A stretch of 64,000 nt of DNA, taken from positions 1 through 64,000 of the forward strand of contig NZ_FNDJ01000020.1 of the NCBI RefSeq assembly GCF_900099965.1, given 5' to 3'. Below the pieces are notes generated by a model that saw nothing but the letters and a program-made list of their open reading frames with translations, did not search any database and was not told the DNA's origin. This DNA comes from Nonomuraea jiangxiensis (GTDB taxonomy: Bacteria > Actinomycetota > Actinomycetes > Streptosporangiales > Streptosporangiaceae). This document shows, piece by piece, positions 35,568 to 44,603 of this stretch; the stretch's first letter is position 1, and every line of letters starts with the position of its first letter. Made by a program: the position numbers and the translations under genes.

Positions 35568-36404
35568 GTGAGTTGCGTGGACTCCGACAACCAGCGAGAA
35601 GACGGTCACAACGCGTCACCCATCTGGGTGAGCGACCGACCAGAGAGCGAGCAGACCGCCGCCGCCAAGCCTTCGGCGCCCACCTCCACGTACGCGCCCG
35701 TCGAGCGCGCGTCCGTGCGTAGCCTGCTCCAACAGCCGCGCTTCCGGCGCCTGCGCAACCGCCTGATCGTGGGGGTTGCCGTCGGCCTCGTGGTGGGTTT
35801 CCTGGCGCACGACTGGCGGGTGGGTGTCACGGCGGGCGTGATCGCCGCCATCCTGGAGGCGGTCTATCGAGCGCGCTCCAACTCCTCCGTGCCCGCGTGG
35901 CGGCGGACGTCAGTGGCGGAGCGCCGTACCGAAGCGCAGTTGCGCAAGCTCGAACGCAACGGCTACCGCACGCTGCACGCCCGGGCGATCCCCGACAGCG
36001 AGGCCCAGATCGACCACCTCGTGGTGGGTCCGACCGGGATCTACGCGGTCGACTCGGAGAAGTGGGACAAGCGCCTGCCCGTCCGCGTGCAGATGGGCAA
36101 AAAGCTCTTCCACGGCCCCTTCGACATGAAGGCCCGCCTCACCGAGGCGAAGTGGGAGGCGTCGCAGGCCAGCGAGCTGATCACCAAGGCGTTCGGCCGC
36201 GAGGTGTCCGTCGTGCCCTCGCTCGCCATCTACGGGCCGCCGGTGCCATGGAAGGTCATGACCATTCGCGGCGTGGACGTCTACCAGGGCGATCGGGCCC
36301 GCAGATGGATCACCAAGCGTGAGCGGGCGCTGACGGACACCGAGATCGACCGCATCTTCGACATCGCGGGCCAGGTGCTGCCCGCCCGCTACGGCGAGGA
36401 CTAG
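35568..36404 (+). CDS. NERD-domain membrane protein
   Basis: A 278-residue protein with two membrane helices at about 67-103 and a nuclease-related domain (NERD) after about 118. The NERD core is AQIDHLVVGPTGIYAVDSEKWDKRLPV (Asp, Asp/Ser and Lys in the usual positions). NERD proteins are related to nucleases of the PD-(D/E)XK type and are often membrane anchored in bacteria, with unclear substrates. Start GTG at 35568 or 35577. It has its own transcription unit. Confidence 0.85.
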   Translation: MSCVDSDNQREDGHNASPIWVSDRPESEQTAAAKPSAPTSTYAPVERASVRSLLQQPRFRRLRNRLIVGVAVGLVVGFLAHDWRVGVTAGVIAAILEAVYRARSNSSVPAWRRTSVAERRTEAQLRKLERNGYRTLHARAIPDSEAQIDHLVVGPTGIYAVDSEKWDKRLPVRVQMGKKLFHGPFDMKARLTEAKWEASQASELITKAFGREVSVVPSLAIYGPPVPWKVMTIRGVDVYQGDRARRWITKRERALTDTEIDRIFDIAGQVLPARYGED

Positions 36405-36461
36405 CACCCCGCACCCGATGCCGGGCGGGCACAGGCCGATGGTGGCCGGGCCCGCTCGGTT

Positions 36462-36478
36462 CACGGCTTCGAGCCGTG
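36462..36478. terminator. Hairpin between the convergent NERD and TetR genes
   Basis: A 7-bp stem (CACGGCT / AGCCGTG) with a 3-base loop between the stops of two convergent genes. Confidence 0.5.
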
Positions 36479-36512
36479 GATGCGGCACCGCTCTCGTGCT
36501 CGCGGAGCCTGA

Positions 36513-37193
36513 CTAGCGGTCGCGGGCCAGGTGGGCGCCGAAGGTGTCGAGGTCGGCGGCCAGTTCCCGGCTCGGCGGCAGCTTGGCCGGCAGCCGTGAG
36601 TACAGCGCCGTGCCGAAGCCCGCCATCCGGACGATCTGGTTGATCAGCGCCTCCCTGTCGCGCGGCCACGGGAACTCCGGCTGGGCGATCAGCAGGGAGA
36701 CGCAGCCGTGCACGGCCGACCAGAGGCCGAGCGCGACCTCCTCGGGATCGCCTTCGAACACGCGGGTCTCCACGCAGGCCGCGACCGCGTTCACCATCTG
36801 GCGGAAACACTCGGCGGCGGCCGGGGGCACGCCCGGCGCGGCCGACGGCCGCATCATCAGCACCCGGTACTGGACCGGGTGATCGAGGGCGAAGCGGGCG
36901 TACGCGCGGGCGCAGCGGCCCAGCGCGAGGAACGGGTCACCGCCGAGGTTCTCGGTGAACAGGCGGCTGAACTCGCCCCACACCCGCAGGCAGACCGCCT
37001 CGACGAGCGCTTCCTTGTCGGTGAAGTGCAGGTAGACCGAGGGCGTGGACACCCCGGCCCGCAGCGCGACCGCGCGCAGCGTGAGCGCGTCCTCGGTGCC
37101 GGACTCGGCCAGCAGGTCCTCGGCCGCGCGCAGGATCTCCTCGCGGAGCAGCGGCCCCTCTCCGCGCCGGGCGCGTACGCGTCTGGTGGTCAT
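36513..37193 (-). CDS. TetR-family transcriptional regulator
   Basis: A 226-residue repressor. The TetR helix-turn-helix spans about 15-60 (LTLRAVALRAGVSTPSVYLHFTDKEALVEAV). The C-terminal ligand domain matches the WHG group. ATG 37193 is preceded by GGTGAG; GTG 37202 is also in frame. It is divergent from an acyl-CoA-thioesterase-like gene across a symmetrical operator, so it probably represses that gene and itself. The ligand may be an acyl-CoA or fatty acid. Confidence 0.9.
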   Translation of the reverse strand: MTTRRVRARRGEGPLLREEILRAAEDLLAESGTEDALTLRAVALRAGVSTPSVYLHFTDKEALVEAVCLRVWGEFSRLFTENLGGDPFLALGRCARAYARFALDHPVQYRVLMMRPSAAPGVPPAAAECFRQMVNAVAACVETRVFEGDPEEVALGLWSAVHGCVSLLIAQPEFPWPRDREALINQIVRMAGFGTALYSRLPAKLPPSRELAADLDTFGAHLARDR

Positions 37194-37203
37194 GGATCTC
37201 ACC

Positions 37204-37230
37204 TTGACGCCGTCAGGTTAACGATGTCAA
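37204..37230. promoter_or_regulatory. Candidate TetR operator
   Basis: TTGAC (37204) and GTCAA (37230) form symmetrical outer arms. An inner perfect palindrome TGACGCCGTCA lies at 37205-37215 and GTTAAC at 37217-37222. The TTGAC half-sites could also serve as -35 elements of the two divergent promoters, which would explain repression by the adjacent TetR protein. Confidence 0.55.
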
Positions 37231-37259
37231 TCTGAGCTCCTGCGGAAGGATTGCTACAT

Positions 37260-38075
37260 ATGGGGACTTTTCAGGAAGCAACCGCGCTGACCGCCCGGGG
37301 GGACGGCGAGTTCGATGCCCTGCTGGACGCGCAGTGGAGCGTCGGGACCCGGTTACACGGCGGTTACCTGCTGGCCGTGCTGGGGCGGGCCGCCTGCGAG
37401 AGCGCGGCTGGCGCGGGCCACCCGCACGTGACGGCCGTCAGTGCCTCCTTCGTCGAGCCGCCCGAGCCGGGCGCGGCCCTGGCCCAGGTCGAGACGCTGC
37501 GGGTCGGCCGGAGCCTGGCCCAGGTCAGGGCCGCGCTGGTGCAGGAGGGCAGGACCCGGGTCGAGGCGCACATCACGCTGAGCCGGCTGGACGGCTCCGA
37601 CCCCTGGTGGACGGCGGCGGAGCCGGCGCCGATGGCGCCCGAGGAGGCATGCTTCCAGGCTCCCGTCGACGCCCCTGGCGCGGGCATGCCCGTGCCGCTG
37701 ATGGCCGTGATCGAAAATCGCCTCGACCCGGAGAACCTGGGTTTCGCCTTCGGCACACCCGCCGGGCGCGGCGTCCTCACGAGCTGGCAGCGGCTGGCCG
37801 ACGGCTCCGACTGGGACCCGCTGAGCCTGCTGGTGGCGCTCGACCCGGTGCCGCCGGTGTCGCTGGAGCTGGGGGTGCCGGGCTGGGTGCCGACGATCCA
37901 GCTGACCGGATACGTCCGCAGGCTGCCCGCACCCGGGCCGATCCGGGTGCGGCTGACGGCCACGGACGTCGGCGGTGACAGGATGGACGAGGTGGCACAC
38001 GTCTGGGACGACAAGGGCCGCCTGGTGGCCCAGGCGACCCAGCTCGCCGCCTTACGGCTGCCCGCCCCGCAGTAA
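37260..38075 (+). CDS. Acyl-CoA thioesterase-like protein (double hotdog)
   Basis: A 271-residue protein with two tandem hotdog folds of the TesB/thioesterase-family type: first domain with GTRLHGGYLLAVLGRAA and the second with WVPTIQLTGYVRRLP. The expected catalytic Asp lies in the second hotdog, near SLLVALDPVPP. The ATG at 37260 has GGAAGG 10 bases upstream; TTG 37251 is too close to it. It is divergent from tetR and likely controlled by it. It probably hydrolyses fatty or branched acyl-CoAs. Confidence 0.82.
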   Translation: MGTFQEATALTARGDGEFDALLDAQWSVGTRLHGGYLLAVLGRAACESAAGAGHPHVTAVSASFVEPPEPGAALAQVETLRVGRSLAQVRAALVQEGRTRVEAHITLSRLDGSDPWWTAAEPAPMAPEEACFQAPVDAPGAGMPVPLMAVIENRLDPENLGFAFGTPAGRGVLTSWQRLADGSDWDPLSLLVALDPVPPVSLELGVPGWVPTIQLTGYVRRLPAPGPIRVRLTATDVGGDRMDEVAHVWDDKGRLVAQATQLAALRLPAPQ

Positions 38076-38196
38076 GATCGCCGAGGTCGGTTCCGGCACG
38101 ATCCGGTAACCGACCGTCCATTGTGTGGACGGGCGTCTCATCCACCGGGCGATGGTCGTAGCATGTGAAGACTCGCTAGCGATGGGAGATGCGCCA

Positions 38197-40035
38197 ATGC
38201 CCGCCCTCAGGTCACGTACAGTCACCCACGGCAGGAACATGGCCGGTGCCCGGGCCCTGCTCCGGGCGACCGGCGTGGCCGGGAGCGACTTCGGCAAGCC
38301 CATCATCGCCGTGGCCAACAGCTTCACCCAGTTCGTGCCCGGCCACGTGCATCTGCGCGAGGTCGGCGACGTGGTGTCCGCGGCGATCAGGGAGGCGGGG
38401 GCGATTCCCCGCGAGTTCAACACGATCGCGGTCGACGACGGCATCGCGATGGGACACGGCGGCATGCTCTACTCGCTGCCGTCCCGCGAGCTGATCGCCG
38501 ACGCCGTGGAATACATGGTCAACGCCCACTGCGCGGACGCGCTGATCTGCGTCTCCAACTGCGACAAGATCACCCCGGGCATGCTGCTGGCCGCCTTCAG
38601 GCTGAACATCCCGACGATCTTCGTCTCCGGCGGGCCCATGGAGGCCGGGAAGACGCCCGGCAAGAAGCTCGACCTGATCGACCCGATGATCGCCTCCGCC
38701 GACGACTCCGTCTCCGACGCCGACCTGCTGGAGATGGAAGAGAGCGCCTGCCCGACCTGTGGCTCCTGCTCGGGCATGTTCACCGCCAACTCGATGAACT
38801 GCCTGGCCGAGGCCATCGGCCTGGCGCTGCCGGGCAACGGCACGATCCTCGCCACGCACAAGGCGCGAAAGAAGCTGTTCGAGGACGCGGGCCGGCAGCT
38901 CGTGGAGATCACCCGGCGCTACTACGAGGACGACGACGAGTCGGTGCTGCCGCGCTCGATCGCCACCCGCGAGGCGTTCGAGAACGCGATGACGCTCGAC
39001 GTGGCGATGGGCGGCTCGACCAACACCATCCTGCACATCCTGGCCGCGGCCCGCGAGGGCGGGGTCGACTTCGGGCTCAAGGAGATCAACGAGATCTCGC
39101 TGCGGGTGCCGTGCGTGTGCAAGGTCGCCCCGGCCACCAGCAAATACCACGTCGAGGACGTGCACCGGGCCGGCGGCATCCCGGCCATCCTGGGCGAGCT
39201 CGACCGGGGCGGGCTGCTGCACCGCGACGTGCCCACCGTGACCGGTGGCACCCTCGCCGACGTGCTGGCCTCCTGGGACGTGCGCTCCCCGTCCGTGCTC
39301 CCCGAGGCCGTGGAGCTGTGGCACGCGGCCCCCGGCAACGTGCGCACGGTCAAGGCGTACTCGCAGGACAACCGCTGGGACTCCCTCGACCTCGACCGGG
39401 CGGCCGGGTGCATCAGGGACCTGGAGCACGCCTACACGGCGGACGGCGGCCTCGCGGTCCTGTACGGCAACATCTCGCGCGACGGCGCGGTGGTGAAGAC
39501 GGCCGGGGTGGACGAGTCGATCTGGAAGTTCAGCGGGCCCGCGGTGGTGTTCGAGTCGCAGGAGCAGGCGGTCGAGGGCATCCTCGGCGGGCGGGTCAAG
39601 GAGGGCGACGTGGTGGTCATCCGCTACGAGGGCCCCAAGGGCGGCCCCGGCATGCAGGAGATGCTCTACCCGACCTCGTTCCTCAAGGGCAAGGGGCTCG
39701 GCAAGGCGTGCGCGCTGGTCACCGACGGCCGCTTCTCCGGCGGCACCTCCGGGCTGTCGATCGGGCACGCCTCGCCCGAGGCCGCGGAGGGCGGCGCGAT
39801 CGCGCTCATCGAGGACGGCGACCTGATCGACATCGACATCCCCAACCGGACGATGGACCTGCGGGTGCCGGAGGCCGAGCTGGCGGCGCGGCGCGAGCGG
39901 CTGCTGGCCGACCTGGGCGGCTACCGGCCGCGTGACCGCAACCGGCCGGTGAGCGTGGCGCTGCAGGCGTACGCGGCGATGACCACGTCGGCCTCCACCG
40001 GCGCCTCGCGCGACCTGTCGCAGCTCTGCCGGTAA
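38197..40035 (+). CDS. ilvD: Dihydroxy-acid dehydratase
   Basis: Dehydrates dihydroxy-isovalerate and dihydroxy-methylvalerate in valine, leucine and isoleucine synthesis. The iron-sulfur ligands are in CVSNCDKITPGM (about residue 122) and CPTCGSCSGMFTANSMNC (about 190). The 612-residue length is that of the E. coli IlvD type. Start at ATG 38197 (MPALRSRTVTHGRNMAGARA, close to relatives) with GGGAG upstream; an earlier GTG at 38125 is less likely. It stands alone, ended by a strong terminator. Confidence 0.96.
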   Translation: MPALRSRTVTHGRNMAGARALLRATGVAGSDFGKPIIAVANSFTQFVPGHVHLREVGDVVSAAIREAGAIPREFNTIAVDDGIAMGHGGMLYSLPSRELIADAVEYMVNAHCADALICVSNCDKITPGMLLAAFRLNIPTIFVSGGPMEAGKTPGKKLDLIDPMIASADDSVSDADLLEMEESACPTCGSCSGMFTANSMNCLAEAIGLALPGNGTILATHKARKKLFEDAGRQLVEITRRYYEDDDESVLPRSIATREAFENAMTLDVAMGGSTNTILHILAAAREGGVDFGLKEINEISLRVPCVCKVAPATSKYHVEDVHRAGGIPAILGELDRGGLLHRDVPTVTGGTLADVLASWDVRSPSVLPEAVELWHAAPGNVRTVKAYSQDNRWDSLDLDRAAGCIRDLEHAYTADGGLAVLYGNISRDGAVVKTAGVDESIWKFSGPAVVFESQEQAVEGILGGRVKEGDVVVIRYEGPKGGPGMQEMLYPTSFLKGKGLGKACALVTDGRFSGGTSGLSIGHASPEAAEGGAIALIEDGDLIDIDIPNRTMDLRVPEAELAARRERLLADLGGYRPRDRNRPVSVALQAYAAMTTSASTGASRDLSQLCR

Positions 40036-40050
40036 CCCGCGGTCCCAGGA

Positions 40051-40083
40051 CGACCCCCGCGGGTGCCGTCACCCGCGGGGTCG
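40051..40083 (+). terminator. Terminator of ilvD
   Basis: A 14-bp stem with one bulged C (CGACCCCCGCGGGTG / CACCCGCGGGGTCG) and a 4-base loop, 15 bases past ilvD. Confidence 0.85.
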
Positions 40084-40144
40084 CCGGGCGCAGGCCCCGT
40101 ACAGATTTTCGAAAATTGTCGGTCGTGGTCCCTATTCTTGGGGT

Positions 40145-40639
40145 ATGACGACAGTCGTGAAGCACGATACTCGCCCGCTGACGACCGCCGAGATCGCCGC
40201 CCTCGCCCTCTCCCTCGCTCACCTCGGAACGGGCCCGCAGGCCGTCACCGCCAGGCGTGGCCTGCAGCACGCACTCGAGCACCTGGAGCTCGACGACGAC
40301 GTCATCGCCACCACGCTCGCGACCCTGACCGAGCCGCTGCCCGTGGAGGTCGCCTCCCGGGCCAGGCTCATGGCCGACGCCATCACCAGCCGACTCATGA
40401 TCCGCCTGCACTACCGGGACGCCGCCGGCAACGTCACCGCGCGTGACGTCGAGCCGGTGACGTGTCTGGTCCACCGCGAATACTGGTATGTGGTCGGCGT
40501 GTGCCGGATGCGCCGGGCGATCAGGGCCTTCAGGTTCGACCGGATCATCGCGGTCGAGCCCACGCTCACCCCGGCCCGGCCGCACCTGGCCGACCGGTTC
40601 CTGCCGTTCCAGCGCCGCAAGCGCGCCAGGGCCGCATAA
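40145..40639 (+). CDS. WYL-domain protein without HTH
   Basis: A 164-residue protein. The C-terminal half matches the WYL sensor fold: ITSRLMIRLHYRDAAGNVTARDVEPVTCLVHREYWYVVGVCRMRRAIRAFRFDRI. The usual N-terminal winged helix-turn-helix is missing; instead the first 70 residues are helical and unassigned. WYL domains bind ligands or nucleic acid in regulators, including some defence loci. Here the neighbours are ordinary, so a regulatory accessory role is the safest reading. Confidence 0.82.
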   Translation: MTTVVKHDTRPLTTAEIAALALSLAHLGTGPQAVTARRGLQHALEHLELDDDVIATTLATLTEPLPVEVASRARLMADAITSRLMIRLHYRDAAGNVTARDVEPVTCLVHREYWYVVGVCRMRRAIRAFRFDRIIAVEPTLTPARPHLADRFLPFQRRKRARAA

Positions 40640-40699
40640 GCACCGCCGCAACGCGGACCCGGCCGAGCCTCTGCCTGGCCGGACCCGCACGGGTCACCG

Positions 40700-40900
40700 T
40701 CAGGAGCAGCAGCCGCCGCCACAGCAGCCGCCGGTCTGCCTGGGGGTGGCCGCGGTGCCCGTCATGGCCACCGTGGACAGCAGCTTCACCGTGTCGTCGT
40801 GCCCTTCGGGGCAGGTCGCCGGGGCGTCGGAGGCCGACATCGGGCGGGACACCTTGAACGTGGAGCCGCAGGCGCGGCAGCGGAAGTCGTATCGCGGCAT
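40700..40900 (-). CDS. FmdB-type zinc-ribbon protein
   Basis: A 66-residue protein with the FmdB zinc ribbon: MPRYDFRCRACGSTFKVSRP at the N-terminus with a CxxC pair, then ATCPEGH as the second metal-binding half. The C-terminus is Cys-rich (GGCCGGGCC). Start ATG 40900, four bases past the stop of the GNAT gene, so the two are co-transcribed. FmdB proteins are putative regulators with unknown targets. Confidence 0.82.
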   Translation of the reverse strand: MPRYDFRCRACGSTFKVSRPMSASDAPATCPEGHDDTVKLLSTVAMTGTAATPRQTGGCCGGGCCS

Positions 40901-40904
40901 GCGT

Positions 40905-41705
40905 CTAAGCGTAGGCGATGTGGGCGTGGTCGGACACGGGCACATAGCCGATCGCCTGGTAGATGGCGTTGCTGGTCGGGTTGTCCAGGTCGGTGAAGAG
41001 CACCACCTGCTCGCAGCGCTCCGCCAGCGCGCTCTGGCTGGCGCAGGCCGTGACGGCGGCGCCGTAGCCGCGCCTGCGGCAGGAGGGCGGCGTATAGACG
41101 GGGCCGATGCGGCAGACCCCGCCGGCCGCCGGGGAGAGCCCCGCGAGCGAGACCGGCGCCCCGCCCGCCTCCCACACGAACAGCTCGCGGGCCGCCAGCC
41201 GCCGGGCGACCCGCTCGGCCACGTCGGCCTCCTCCCCCAGCCGCACCTCCTCGCCGAACGCGTGATACCAGCTCACCAGCAGCGGGAAGTCTCCGGGCAC
41301 CGCGAGCCGGCCCCGGCCCGGCACGTCGGGGACGGAGAGCGTGCCGAGGCGGTAGAGGCGTTCGGAGATCACCCGCAGGGGCGGCCCGAGCAGCCGCACC
41401 ACCTCGGACCTCAGCTCAGCCCGGGTCACCAGGGCGGGCAGGTCGCCGCCGAGGGCCGCCACCAGGGGCGCGAGGGCTTCGACGGGGACGGCGGTCAGAC
41501 CGACCGGATGCGGCGGAGTGCGGAAGACCGCACCGCTGACCCGGCCGTCCACCGTCCACCAGCCGAAGTACGGATCCTTGGCGGGCATGCCCGCCCGCAG
41601 GTTGGCCAGAACCGTCAGCGGCACGGTGTTGCCCACCGGGTCGCCGAGCAGGAAGGGCTCGGCGACCGCGGCGTATTCCTCAACATCCGAGGTGAAGGTC
41701 CACAC
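40905..41705 (-). CDS. GNAT-family N-acetyltransferase
   Basis: A 266-residue acetyltransferase. The C-terminal GNAT domain has VYTPPSCRRRGYGAAVTACAS (acetyl-CoA loop) and LDNPTSNAIYQAIGYVPV (motif B). The first 150 residues are a degenerate extra domain seen in many actinobacterial two-domain GNATs. Start GTG. It precedes fmdB by four bases. Substrate unknown. Confidence 0.88.
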   Translation of the reverse strand: MWTFTSDVEEYAAVAEPFLLGDPVGNTVPLTVLANLRAGMPAKDPYFGWWTVDGRVSGAVFRTPPHPVGLTAVPVEALAPLVAALGGDLPALVTRAELRSEVVRLLGPPLRVISERLYRLGTLSVPDVPGRGRLAVPGDFPLLVSWYHAFGEEVRLGEEADVAERVARRLAARELFVWEAGGAPVSLAGLSPAAGGVCRIGPVYTPPSCRRRGYGAAVTACASQSALAERCEQVVLFTDLDNPTSNAIYQAIGYVPVSDHAHIAYA

Positions 41706-41747
41706 CCGCTCATGGTGTCAGGGGCGGCCTTCGGCGGCAAAGCAGTA

Positions 41748-42257
41748 TCAGGCCGCCGCCTCGAGGTAGGGCGCCCACTGCGGGTCACCGACGAGCGACG
41801 CGCCGATGAGCCTCCAATGAGCGCCCCGTGGGACCGCGGGATTGACGCGAAGCGTCCACCCCAGCTCCTCCAGGTATTTGTCGGCCTTGCGGTGATTGCA
41901 GGTGGTGCAGGAGGCCACGCAGTTTTCCCAGGTGTGCGTGCCACCCCTGGACCGGGGGATGACGTGGTCGATGGTCTCGGCCCGCTGGCCGCAGTAGGCG
42001 CAGCGGTAGTCGTCGCGCCGCATGAGGGCGGCTCGCGTCAGGGGGATGCGGGACCGGTAGGGGATACGGACATATCTTCTGAGCCTGATCACCGACGGGA
42101 CGTCGAGGGTGCAGGTCGCGGAGCGCAGCACCGCGCCCCTGCCGTCCCTGTGGACGACGTCGGCCTTCTCCCGCAGCACGAGCACGATCGCGCGGTGCAG
42201 CGAAAGAGTGGTCATCGGCTCGTAGGTGGCATTCAGCAGCAGGACTTGGCGCATCAT
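41748..42257 (-). CDS. HNH endonuclease
   Basis: A 169-residue HNH nuclease. The zinc-finger HNH core is YRCAYCGQRAETIDHVIPRSRGG, then NCVASCTTCNHRKADK: two CxxC pairs plus the catalytic DH and the Asn/His. This is the common standalone HNH form in actinobacteria (start MRQVLLLNATYEP), of unknown role. ATG 42257 (or 42254) has GGGAGAGG upstream. A 22-bp palindrome lies just upstream. Confidence 0.9.
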   Translation of the reverse strand: MMRQVLLLNATYEPMTTLSLHRAIVLVLREKADVVHRDGRGAVLRSATCTLDVPSVIRLRRYVRIPYRSRIPLTRAALMRRDDYRCAYCGQRAETIDHVIPRSRGGTHTWENCVASCTTCNHRKADKYLEELGWTLRVNPAVPRGAHWRLIGASLVGDPQWAPYLEAAA

Positions 42258-42288
42258 CGGGCCTCTCCCTGCTGCGCGCGTATCAAAG

Positions 42289-42310
42289 GGGACATGCCGT
42301 GGCATGTCCC
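42289..42310. promoter_or_regulatory. 22-bp perfect palindrome upstream of the HNH gene
   Basis: Arms GGGACATGCC and GGCATGTCCC with a GT centre lie 32 bases upstream of the HNH start. The symmetry and position suggest an operator or a leader hairpin for the HNH gene. The rest of the gap up to 42535 holds nothing else I can assign. Confidence 0.6.
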
Positions 42311-42535
42311 AACTGTCGGCCCCTCCTGGGGCACTTGTGCTTCCGTCACGTGGACCTCCGCCGGACGGTCCAGCGGATGGTCACCACGGCACCGTCCTGT
42401 CACCAAGTCTGGCGTTTGCACCGTGGTCCCCGCCACCCCAAAACCTCCAGCCGGAATGACTAGAGGGACGCACGATACGCTTTATGCCCACTTCACCAGG
42501 GCTTTACGCATACTCATTGGCAGTAGGGTTCCTGC

Positions 42536-44593
42536 ATGACGCCAGTGGAGTACCCGACAGCACGCCGCGAAAACACCGTCGACGTTCTGCACGAAACGCC
42601 TGTGCCAGATCCCTACCGATGGCTCGAGGATCCCAACAGCCCGGAGACGAAGGGATGGCTGCTCGCACAGACCGAGCTGTTCGCCCGGCAGCGCGGGCCG
42701 CAGCGGTTCAAGAGCCGCATCGCCGAGTTGCTCAGATCCGGCAGCGTGGGCGCCCCGACGTGGCGCGGCGATCGGCACTTCTTCTCCCGGCGCCTGCCGG
42801 ACCAGGAGCACGCGGTCTACTACGTCGTCGAGGCCGACGGCACCGAGCGGGCGCTGATCGACCCGATGGAGCTCGACCCGTCCGGCCTGACCACGCTCGA
42901 CGCGGTCCAGCCCGACAAGGAGGGGCGCCTGCTGGCCTACCAGATCTCGGTGGGCGGCAACGAGGAGTCGGTCCTGTATGTGATGGATGTCACTACAGGT
43001 TTGCGCGTCGAGGGGCCGATCGACCGCTGCCGGTATTCGCCCATCGCCTGGCTTCCTGGTGGCGAGGCATTCTACTACGTACGCCGCCTGCCGAGCACCG
43101 AGCTCCCCGAGAACGAGGCGCAGTTCCACCGCCGCGTCTACCTGCACTACGTGGGCAGCTCCACCGAGGAAGACGTGATGATCTTCGGGCAGGGCCTGAA
43201 GATGACCAACTACTACGGCGTCGGGGTGTCGCGCGACGGCCGCTGGCTGCAGGTGACGGCGCACGAGGGCACCGCGCCGCGCAACGACGTCTGGCTGGCC
43301 GACCTGACCGCCTCCCCCATCGACCGGCCGGACCTCAAGGTCGTGCAGGAGGGCGTGGACGCGCAGTCCGGGCTGGTGTTCGGCCGTGACGGCAGGCTCT
43401 ACGTGCACACCGACCGGGACGCGTCGCGGGCCAGGGTGTGCGTCACCGACCCGGCCGAGCCGGGCTTCGAGACCTGGCGTGACCTGATCCCCGAGGACCC
43501 CGAGGCGGTGCTGAGCGACTTCGCGATCCTGGACGATCTCGAACGCCCGGTCATGCTGGTGGGCTGGACCCGCCACGCGATCAGCGAGATCACCGTGCAC
43601 GACCTGGAGACGGGCGAGCGCGTGGGCGAGGTGCCCGTGCCGGGGCTGGGCACGATCGGCGGCCTCTCCGAGCGTCCGGAGGGCGGCCACGAGGCGTGGT
43701 TCGGCTACACCGACAACACCACGCCGCCCACCATCCAGCGCTATGACGCCAGGACCGGCGAGACCACGCTCTGGGCGAGCTCCCCCGGCGCGATCGAGGT
43801 GCCCGCGGTGCGCACCTCGCAGGTGGTCTACCAGTCCAAGGACGGCACGGACGTCCGCATGCTGGTCATCGCTCCCGCCGACGACAAGCCGGGGCCACGC
43901 CCCACGATCCTGTACGGCTACGGCGGCTTCGGCCTGTCGATGACCCCGGGCTTCTCGGCCACGGTGCTGGCCTGGGTGGAGGCCGGCGGCGTCTACGCCA
44001 TCGCCAACCTGCGCGGCGGCGGCGAGGAGGGCGAGGACTGGCACCGCGCGGGCATGCTGGCCAACAAGCAGAACGTGTTCGACGACTTCCACTCCGCCGC
44101 CGAGCACCTCATCGCCACCGGCGTGACCACGCCCGAGCAACTGGGCATCTCCGGCGGCTCCAACGGCGGCCTGCTGGTGGGCGCCGCGCTGACGCAGCGT
44201 CCCGAGCTCTACGCCGCGGTCACCTGCTCCGCGCCGCTGCTCGACATGGTGAGATACGAGCTGTTCGGGCTCGGCGCCACCTGGAACGTCGAATACGGCT
44301 CGGCCGAGGACCCCGAGCAGTTCCGCTGGCTGCACGCCTACTCGCCCTACCACCACGTCACCGAGTCGGTGGCCTACCCGGCGACGCTCTTCACCGTCTT
44401 CCAGTCCGACACCCGCGTGCACCCGCTGCACGCGTGGAAGATGTGCGCGGCGCTGCAGCACGCCTCCACGTCCGGCCGTCCCGTGTTGCTCCGCAACGAG
44501 ACCGAGGTGGGGCACGGGGCACGTTCGGTGAGCAGGAGCGTCGACCTGTCCGCCGACACGCTCACCTTCCTCGCGCGGCACACCGGGCTGTAG
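42536..44593 (+). CDS. Prolyl oligopeptidase (S9A)
   Basis: Serine peptidase of 685 residues that cuts short proline-containing peptides. A seven-bladed propeller covers about 70-400. The catalytic domain has the nucleophile in GGSNGGLLVG (Ser near 540), the Asp in QSDTRVHPLH and the His in TEVGHGARS. The N-terminus DPYRWLEDPNSPET is the family signature. There is no signal peptide, so it is cytoplasmic. It starts at ATG 42536 and precedes an AraC gene by ten bases. Confidence 0.93.
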   Translation: MTPVEYPTARRENTVDVLHETPVPDPYRWLEDPNSPETKGWLLAQTELFARQRGPQRFKSRIAELLRSGSVGAPTWRGDRHFFSRRLPDQEHAVYYVVEADGTERALIDPMELDPSGLTTLDAVQPDKEGRLLAYQISVGGNEESVLYVMDVTTGLRVEGPIDRCRYSPIAWLPGGEAFYYVRRLPSTELPENEAQFHRRVYLHYVGSSTEEDVMIFGQGLKMTNYYGVGVSRDGRWLQVTAHEGTAPRNDVWLADLTASPIDRPDLKVVQEGVDAQSGLVFGRDGRLYVHTDRDASRARVCVTDPAEPGFETWRDLIPEDPEAVLSDFAILDDLERPVMLVGWTRHAISEITVHDLETGERVGEVPVPGLGTIGGLSERPEGGHEAWFGYTDNTTPPTIQRYDARTGETTLWASSPGAIEVPAVRTSQVVYQSKDGTDVRMLVIAPADDKPGPRPTILYGYGGFGLSMTPGFSATVLAWVEAGGVYAIANLRGGGEEGEDWHRAGMLANKQNVFDDFHSAAEHLIATGVTTPEQLGISGGSNGGLLVGAALTQRPELYAAVTCSAPLLDMVRYELFGLGATWNVEYGSAEDPEQFRWLHAYSPYHHVTESVAYPATLFTVFQSDTRVHPLHAWKMCAALQHASTSGRPVLLRNETEVGHGARSVSRSVDLSADTLTFLARHTGL

Positions 44594-44603
44594 TCTCGGC
44601 GAC

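Noticed and set aside
40145..40639. WYL protein as part of a defence system
   Set aside because: WYL domains occur in defence loci, but no nuclease, helicase or other defence gene is adjacent; the HNH gene 1.1 kb away has a different strand and its own promoter.
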